This document shows, piece after piece, positions 5,338 through 9,570 of a stretch of DNA of 9,570 nt. The number at the start of each line of letters is the position of its first letter. Position 1 is the stretch's first letter. A program made the translations under genes and the position numbers. The notes under the pieces are model-generated. The model had not been told where the DNA came from. It did no database searches and worked only from the letters and a program-made list of their open reading frames with translations. The stretch is from Bacteroidota bacterium. Lineage in GTDB: Bacteria > Bacteroidota > Ignavibacteria > Ignavibacteriales > Ignavibacteriaceae. The stretch lies in the NCBI GenBank assembly GCA_023453665.1, contig JAEXTA010000232.1:1-9570 (forward strand), read 5' to 3'.

Positions 5338-7324
5338 AATTTCCACCAACTGCAGCAGATAACTGTTGTTTTAAATTCTGTGCTGCAGGGTAATTTGGTG
5401 AAAGAACTAAACACTTATTCACCGCATCCAATGCTTTTTGTAGTTCATTTAATTTTGCATAAGCACCTGCAAGATTATAATAAACCTGCGGGTCCTTATT
5501 ATTCAACTCCTGGCTTTTGTTAAGATAAAATGCAGCAACTTCTGCATCACCTTTAAATAATGCAATATTGCCCAGCCACTTTGCGGAGTAATCACTCGGC
5601 TCAATTTTATATCTTGCGCTCAAGTACTTCAAAGCTAAATCATAAAACTGATGTTTTAAAAGACTCAATGCGGTTTCATCATAATACTCAACTACAATCG
5701 GGTACTGATACATCAATATATCCATATGTTTCAGGAAACCGGCAACATCCTGGTTTGAAAAATATTTTGCTGCAGTTTTGAGATGTGAATCAGCCCATGA
5801 TACTTTGTTGTTCACCACTTCAAGTGCGATTGAATCAATAAAATTTTTCGGATTGAATAATTCAACTCGCCGTTTTGCCTGGGACTTATCTATAAACGGC
5901 CAGTCATTTTTCAACAAAGTAATTCTGTCATTCCCGATAATTGAATCAAGATCAGTAAACTGAAATTTTGCGCGTGTTACATTATCAATCGAATGTGGCG
6001 CCATAACGGGTTTCAGGTTTTGCGGAAGATAATTTTTCCTTTCCATTTCATCGTAAAAACCTTTTCCCATCAGCCAATAGCCTGCAATATTGGGATGAAG
6101 ATGATCAGTCATCAAGTTATCACCAACAATACCAAGCGGACTAGCAACATTAAATATTGAATCGGTCTCAACGCAACCCAGGTTATATTCCGCACTAAGA
6201 TTTTCTATAATTGAATTAATTTCTTCAGACGCACGGAACCTCAATCCATCAAGATCCTTGGCAAGTCTGAATAATGAATCCGCCTCAAGTATTTTTCCTT
6301 CATTAAGTTTATTGTTTGCCTCCTCAAACACACTAAGCGCAGTTGGATACTTTTCAGATTGAATTGAGATAAATGGTTTCTGATCTTTTAAATTGCTGAC
6401 TAGTTTTCCGATAACAACAGGAACATTATTCTCTTTAAGCATATCAAGTATGTCACGCACATTTCCTTCAAACTGTTCAAGTCCAAGCGAATACTTATCA
6501 GAATTAAATTCGATATACTGATCTTTTGCCATCCGCGACATTAAAGTACCCGGTTCATCATTCGAATTTTCTGAACTGAAAGTTGAAATTATTGAAGATA
6601 AAATATCACGTACAAGCTGAACAGTTTTATACTTATTTAATTGCAGCAGCAGCTTAACAACAATTCTTGATGTGCCGAGTGATTCCATTGAACCAGCTCC
6701 AAGTGCACCGTAATATTCATTGTGTCCGGCGTAGATTAATACAAGATCAGGCTTTTGCTCAATCACTCCGGGAACAAGGTCAAGCAATGTGTAAGTGTTT
6801 ACTGCCGACAGCCCGATGTTAACAACTTCAATTGTTGTACTGGGGTAATTCAGTTCAAGTCGTTTTCTTATGTAACGTGAGAAAGAACCCATAGGCATAT
6901 ATGGGAATCCTGCAGCACTGCTTCCGCCAAGCACAAATACCCGGAATGAATTCGGCTTCTTCTCTTTATCAAAAACATCTTCGATTGTCGTAGGAATGTT
7001 TTTTACATGGCTGAAGTATCTTCTTGCAACTTCAGGATTGATAATTAATTTTCCTCTTCCTGCATCAACCCATTGTGGTATGTCCTGTCCGTAATTAAAA
7101 ACTCTAAGTCCAACCTCAAGCAGAACAAAAAAGATTACAGGTATCAACAACATTATTACATAAAAAATTTTCCGTGTCTTTTGTCTGCTTTTAAGAAATT
7201 TATCAGCTTCTTCAACACTGATTTTAAATTCTTTTGCGATTTCGTTTGCAGTAGCTTTTTTATTTTTGTCGAGCCATTCTTTTTGCTTTTTCGATAAATT
7301 CAAATTGTCCTCTTCTTCGATCAA
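5336..7324 (-). CDS. Membrane-anchored SGNH/GDSL hydrolase with C-terminal TPR-like helices
   Basis: Likely an esterase or deacylase acting outside the cytoplasmic membrane. Residues 1-50 are a charged cytoplasmic segment (KKATANEIAKEFKISVEEADKFL) resembling a helix-turn-helix fold. Residues ~53-72 are one membrane helix. SGNH blocks: GGSSAAG 133-139 with nucleophile S135, block II NIGLS with G171, GHNE 200-203 with oxyanion N202, and DHLHP with D407 and H410. Residues ~510-655 are helical repeats; the last (DPQVYYNLAGAYAKLNELQKAL) is a good TPR. No in-frame ATG exists upstream of residue 58. The start is TTG 7324 or TTG 7303, the latter with GAGG 5 nt before it. The gene is divergent from the carbamoyltransferase, hinting at a shared surface-modification pathway. 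Family is firm; substrate unknown. Confidence 0.88.
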   Translation of the reverse strand: MIEEEDNLNLSKKQKEWLDKNKKATANEIAKEFKISVEEADKFLKSRQKTRKIFYVIMLLIPVIFFVLLEVGLRVFNYGQDIPQWVDAGRGKLIINPEVARRYFSHVKNIPTTIEDVFDKEKKPNSFRVFVLGGSSAAGFPYMPMGSFSRYIRKRLELNYPSTTIEVVNIGLSAVNTYTLLDLVPGVIEQKPDLVLIYAGHNEYYGALGAGSMESLGTSRIVVKLLLQLNKYKTVQLVRDILSSIISTFSSENSNDEPGTLMSRMAKDQYIEFNSDKYSLGLEQFEGNVRDILDMLKENNVPVVIGKLVSNLKDQKPFISIQSEKYPTALSVFEEANNKLNEGKILEADSLFRLAKDLDGLRFRASEEINSIIENLSAEYNLGCVETDSIFNVASPLGIVGDNLMTDHLHPNIAGYWLMGKGFYDEMERKNYLPQNLKPVMAPHSIDNVTRAKFQFTDLDSIIGNDRITLLKNDWPFIDKSQAKRRVELFNPKNFIDSIALEVVNNKVSWADSHLKTAAKYFSNQDVAGFLKHMDILMYQYPIVVEYYDETALSLLKHQFYDLALKYLSARYKIEPSDYSAKWLGNIALFKGDAEVAAFYLNKSQELNNKDPQVYYNLAGAYAKLNELQKALDAVNKCLVLSPNYPAAQNLKQQLSAAVGGN

Positions 7325-7382
7325 TGTGCATAGCTATCAACGCAGAATAGCTGTTAATTTGTTTTGAGAATAATCATCTAAT

Positions 7383-7411
7383 ACTCTATCTTTAAAATAA
7401 TGAATTTTCAA
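7383..7411 (-). promoter_or_regulatory. Candidate promoter of the SGNH hydrolase gene
   Basis: Read on the minus strand, TTGAAA (7411-7406) and TAGAGT (7388-7383) are separated by exactly 17 nt. They match the sigma-70 consensus at 5/6 and 4/6 positions. The implied transcript would start near 7376, about 50 nt before the TTG start. Confidence 0.35.
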
Positions 7412-7488
7412 TCTGTTTTGATTATCAATTAAAGAAACAGTAGTGTCCTAATTTCACTTTAAGATTCAAGTTTATAACTGTCGTTCTG

Positions 7489-7502
7489 TCCGCCGCGGCG
7501 GA
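7489..7502. repeat. GC-rich 14-nt palindrome inside the MITE-like element
   Basis: TCCGCCGCGGCGGA is perfectly self-complementary and stands out as GC-rich in an AT-rich spacer. TTCTG (7484-7488) and CAGAA (7509-7513) flank it and can extend the hairpin. Confidence 0.7.
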
Positions 7503-7530
7503 TTATTTCAGAATCTTTTAAATTAAGTAG

Positions 7531-7551
7531 ATCCCGAAACAAGTTCGGGAT
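7531..7551. repeat. ATCCCGAA hairpin inside the MITE-like element
   Basis: ATCCCGAA (7531-7538) and TTCGGGAT (7544-7551) form a perfect 8-bp stem with an ACAAG loop. The sequence looks like a dispersed hairpin seen in many Bacteroidota intergenic regions, from general knowledge and unverified here. No T run follows, so it is not called a terminator. Confidence 0.65.
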
Positions 7552-7577
7552 GACTAATTGTGAAATTAGGACACTAC

Positions 7578-7583
7578 GAAAGA
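7578..7583 (+). promoter_or_regulatory. Weak ribosome binding site supporting the 7593 start
   Basis: GAAAGA lies 9 nt before the ATG at 7593 and directly after the right inverted repeat. The match to the Shine-Dalgarno consensus is only partial. Confidence 0.35.
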
Positions 7584-7592
7584 ATCTGTTTA

Positions 7593-9410
7593 ATGTATAT
7601 CTTAGGTATATCCGCATTTTATCATGACAGCGCAGCCTGCCTTGTTAAAGACGGTGAAATAATCGCAGCGGCTCAGGAAGAAAGGTTTACCCGAAAAAAA
7701 CATGATCATAACTTCCCTTTAAATGCTGTAAACTTTTGTTTGAGCTTTGCTAGAATTCAAATTAAAGATATTGAAATAGTAGCGTTTTATGATAAGCCGT
7801 TCTTAAAATTTGAACGCCTGCTGGAAACTTATCTCGCTTATGCGCCTGCAGGGATTAAATCTTTCATCAAAGCAATGCCTCTGTGGATAAAGGAAAAACT
7901 ATGGATGAAAGAGATGATAAAAACACAACTCGGTTTTGAAGGTAAAGTTATTTTTCCTGAACATCATGAATCACATGCTGCTTCGGCATTTTATCCATCA
8001 CCGTTTAATGAAGCCGCGATTATTACGATGGACGGAGTAGGCGAGTGGACTACTACAAGTTATGGAATAGGCAGAGGCAGCAAAATTGAAATTCACGCTG
8101 ATATAAAATTTCCACATTCACTTGGATTACTGTATTCGGCATTTACTTATTATACCGGCTTTAAGGTTAACTCCGGAGAGTATAAAGTAATGGGACTCGC
8201 TCCTTACGGCGAACCAAAGTACAAAGATATTATCTTGAAAGAACTGATTGATGTTAAAGACGACGGTTCTTTCAAAATGAACATGGAGTACTTTAACTAT
8301 TGCGCCGGACTTACAATGACAAATTCAAAGTTTGATAAGTTATTTGGTGGTCCTCCGCGGGAGCCCGAATCAAAACTTACACAGAAGGAAATGGATCTAG
8401 CAAGATCAGTTCAGGATGTTACCGAAGAAATTGTTCTTAAGATGGGTAAACATGTTCAAAAAGAAACCGGGATGAAAAACCTTGCTCTTGCAGGCGGTGT
8501 TGCTTTGAACTGTGTTGCGAATGGAAAACTTTTAAAGCAGGGATGGTTTGATAATATATGGATTCAGCCGGCAGCAGGAGATGCTGGCGGAGCTTTAGGC
8601 TGTGCTTTAACTGCGTGGTATCAGTATGAAGGTAATGAAAGAAAAGTTGAGGGAATAAGCGATTCACAAAAAGGTTCATACCTTGGTCCGATTTATACTG
8701 ATGACGAAATACTTTCATTCTTAAAATCACAGGAAGCAGACTATAAATATTTAAGTGATGAAGAAATTCCAGATGTAGTTGCAAAACATATAAATGATGA
8801 AAAAGTTATCGGGTGGTTTAACGGCAGAATGGAATTTGGTCCTCGCGCGCTTGGCGCAAGATCTATTATAGGCGATGCACGTTCGCCTAAGATGCAGGCG
8901 GTGATGAATCTGAAAATAAAATTCAGGGAAAGTTTCCGTCCTTTCGCTCCTTCTGTTCTCGGAGAAAAAGTTAATGAATATTTTGATATGGACGTTGCAA
9001 GTCCTTATATGCTTCTTGTTGCAGATGTGAAAGAAAACCGTCAGAAAAAAATGACAAGTAAGGAAGAAAAACTTTTCGGCATTGATAAACTAAATATTGT
9101 TCGTTCGGATATTCCGGCAATAACACATATAGATTATTCTGCAAGGATACAGACGGTTCATAAGGAAACAAATTCGCTATATCATAAAATGATATCGAAG
9201 TTCGAAGAACAGACAGGTTATGGAGTAATAATTAACACTTCGTTTAATGTAAGAGGTGAGCCGATTGTCTGTACACCTGCTGATGCTTATAAATGTTTTA
9301 TGAGGACAGATATCGATTACCTTTTACTTGGAAATTATCTGTTGAATAAAAAAGATCAGAAACCATTGACAGATGATACGGACTGGAAAAAAGAATTTGT
9401 ACTGGATTAA
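7593..9410 (+). CDS. NodU/TobZ-family O-carbamoyltransferase
   Basis: Predicted to activate carbamoyl phosphate with ATP and pass the carbamoyl group to a hydroxyl of a sugar or other metabolite, in the cytoplasm. It has 605 residues, normal for the family. The N-terminal Kae1-like domain starts MYILGISAFYHDSAACLV and holds the metal-binding HxxxH (H124-H128, HHESH), MDGVGEW 146-152, GGVALNCVANGK 301-312 and GDAGGALGC 329-337. The C-terminal domain holds FGPRALGARSIIGDAR 415-430, FRESFRPFAP 444-453 and INTSFNVRGEPIV 547-559. Start: the frame extends to a GTG at 7560, but that codon lies in the inverted repeat and adds 11 residues the family lacks, so ATG 7593 is chosen. The SxtJ-family gene follows after 2 nt, so both are surely co-transcribed. 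Family sure; acceptor unknown. Confidence 0.95.
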   Translation: MYILGISAFYHDSAACLVKDGEIIAAAQEERFTRKKHDHNFPLNAVNFCLSFARIQIKDIEIVAFYDKPFLKFERLLETYLAYAPAGIKSFIKAMPLWIKEKLWMKEMIKTQLGFEGKVIFPEHHESHAASAFYPSPFNEAAIITMDGVGEWTTTSYGIGRGSKIEIHADIKFPHSLGLLYSAFTYYTGFKVNSGEYKVMGLAPYGEPKYKDIILKELIDVKDDGSFKMNMEYFNYCAGLTMTNSKFDKLFGGPPREPESKLTQKEMDLARSVQDVTEEIVLKMGKHVQKETGMKNLALAGGVALNCVANGKLLKQGWFDNIWIQPAAGDAGGALGCALTAWYQYEGNERKVEGISDSQKGSYLGPIYTDDEILSFLKSQEADYKYLSDEEIPDVVAKHINDEKVIGWFNGRMEFGPRALGARSIIGDARSPKMQAVMNLKIKFRESFRPFAPSVLGEKVNEYFDMDVASPYMLLVADVKENRQKKMTSKEEKLFGIDKLNIVRSDIPAITHIDYSARIQTVHKETNSLYHKMISKFEEQTGYGVIINTSFNVRGEPIVCTPADAYKCFMRTDIDYLLLGNYLLNKKDQKPLTDDTDWKKEFVLD

Positions 9411-9412
9411 AA

Positions 9413-9570
9413 ATGATTCTTGAAGAAATAAAAAATATAAAAGAGACAAAAAAAGATTTAAGAAAATTCGGATTAACTGTCGGCATCGTCATCGCTATAA
9501 TTAGCGCAGTACTTTTTTATTATGAACGCGCTTCATATTTCTACTTCGGATTAGCTGCACTATTGTTGAT
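9413..9570 (+). CDS. SxtJ-family small membrane protein, 3' truncated by the window
   Basis: ATG at 9413 begins two bases after the carbamoyltransferase stop, pointing to co-transcription and translational coupling. Fifty-two codons are visible. A charged, lysine-rich helix (EEIKNIKETKKDLRKFG, residues 4-20) is followed by a membrane segment at ~19-37 (LTVGIVIAIISAVLFYY) and the start of a second at ~42 (YFYFGLAALLL). The DLRKFG-to-hydrophobic pattern directly downstream of a carbamoyltransferase matches what I recall of SxtJ-family proteins, named after the saxitoxin cluster, where SxtI is the carbamoyltransferase. The biochemical role of SxtJ proteins is not known to me. Only the N-terminus is present, so the family call is moderate. 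Confidence 0.75.
   Translation, partial: MILEEIKNIKETKKDLRKFGLTVGIVIAIISAVLFYYERASYFYFGLAALLL

Larger units (their letters stand above)
7440..7577. mobile_element. 138-bp MITE-like element with perfect 18-bp terminal inverted repeats
   Basis: GTAGTGTCCTAATTTCAC (7440-7457) is the exact reverse complement of 7560-7577. No transposase is inside, as expected for a non-autonomous miniature element. The flanks carry AAAGAA at 7431-7436 and 7579-7584, a possible but imperfectly placed target duplication. The interior is rich in palindromes. The element sits between the divergent hydrolase and carbamoyltransferase genes, and its right end abuts the latter's leader. The family of origin was not recognised. 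Confidence 0.65.

Noticed and set aside
7531..7551. Terminator or attenuator in the carbamoyltransferase leader
   Set aside because: The stem is good but no T run follows on either strand; it fits a dispersed hairpin better.
7560..7592. GTG start giving an 11-residue longer carbamoyltransferase
   Set aside because: It lies in the right inverted repeat, and the family's conserved N-terminus (MYILGISAFYHD) begins at the ATG at 7593.
8437..8784. 115-codon minus-strand reading frame
   Set aside because: It lies wholly inside the well-conserved carbamoyltransferase, has no recognisable domain and is a composition shadow. The same applies to the other short antisense frames in the amylase, the large protein and the hydrolase.
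7593..9570. Saxitoxin-type biosynthesis cluster
   Set aside because: Only the SxtI-like carbamoyltransferase and SxtJ-like pair is present. Both families are widespread, and no other toxin genes are seen.

Overview
The window looks like chromosomal DNA from an AT-rich, free-living member of the Ignavibacteria or a close Bacteroidota/Chlorobiota relative. The main clue is three consecutive plus-strand genes that each end in a type IX secretion (T9SS) type A C-terminal sorting domain with the NYPNPFNP signature and a ...KKMLMIK/KKMLMLK end. That style is typical of the group. The taxonomic call is an inference from these motifs, not the result of a search.

Layout: (1) 2-280 is the 3' end of a T9SS cargo gene. 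(2) 440-2137 is a secreted GH13 alpha-amylase-type enzyme with an intact catalytic triad and a sorting domain. (3) 2358-5240 is a large secreted protein of unknown function with two predicted Ig-like modules and a sorting domain. (4) 5336-7324 (minus strand, convergent with gene 3) is a membrane-anchored SGNH/GDSL hydrolase with C-terminal TPR-like helices. (5) A divergent intergenic region holds a 138-bp element with perfect 18-bp inverted ends. (6) 7593-9410 is a NodU/TobZ-type O-carbamoyltransferase. (7) Two bases later an SxtJ-family small membrane protein begins and runs off the window.

Genes 1-3 are separate transcription units, each closed by its own stem-loop terminator. They appear to use T9SS to put proteins on the cell surface, and the amylase would degrade starch-like glucans there. 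The hydrolase and the carbamoyltransferase/SxtJ pair look like an envelope-glycan or metabolite-decorating module, but the substrate cannot be read from the sequence.

The most interesting signal is not a gene. All three T9SS genes end in the same structured module: a hairpin that straddles the stop codon, with its left arm in the last codons and its right arm in the 3' UTR. Two base pairs covary between copies. A second CCCGC-GCGGG type hairpin follows, then a gap-free 50-nt homologous 3' UTR, then a terminator sharing an AGCCGG arm. In the two full-length genes the shared DNA starts at the linker before the sorting domain. This suggests that sorting domain, 3' UTR and terminator travel as one gene-end cassette. 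Two of the sorting domains also carry small in-frame palindromic or repeat-like inserts, one of them a perfect 32-nt palindrome.
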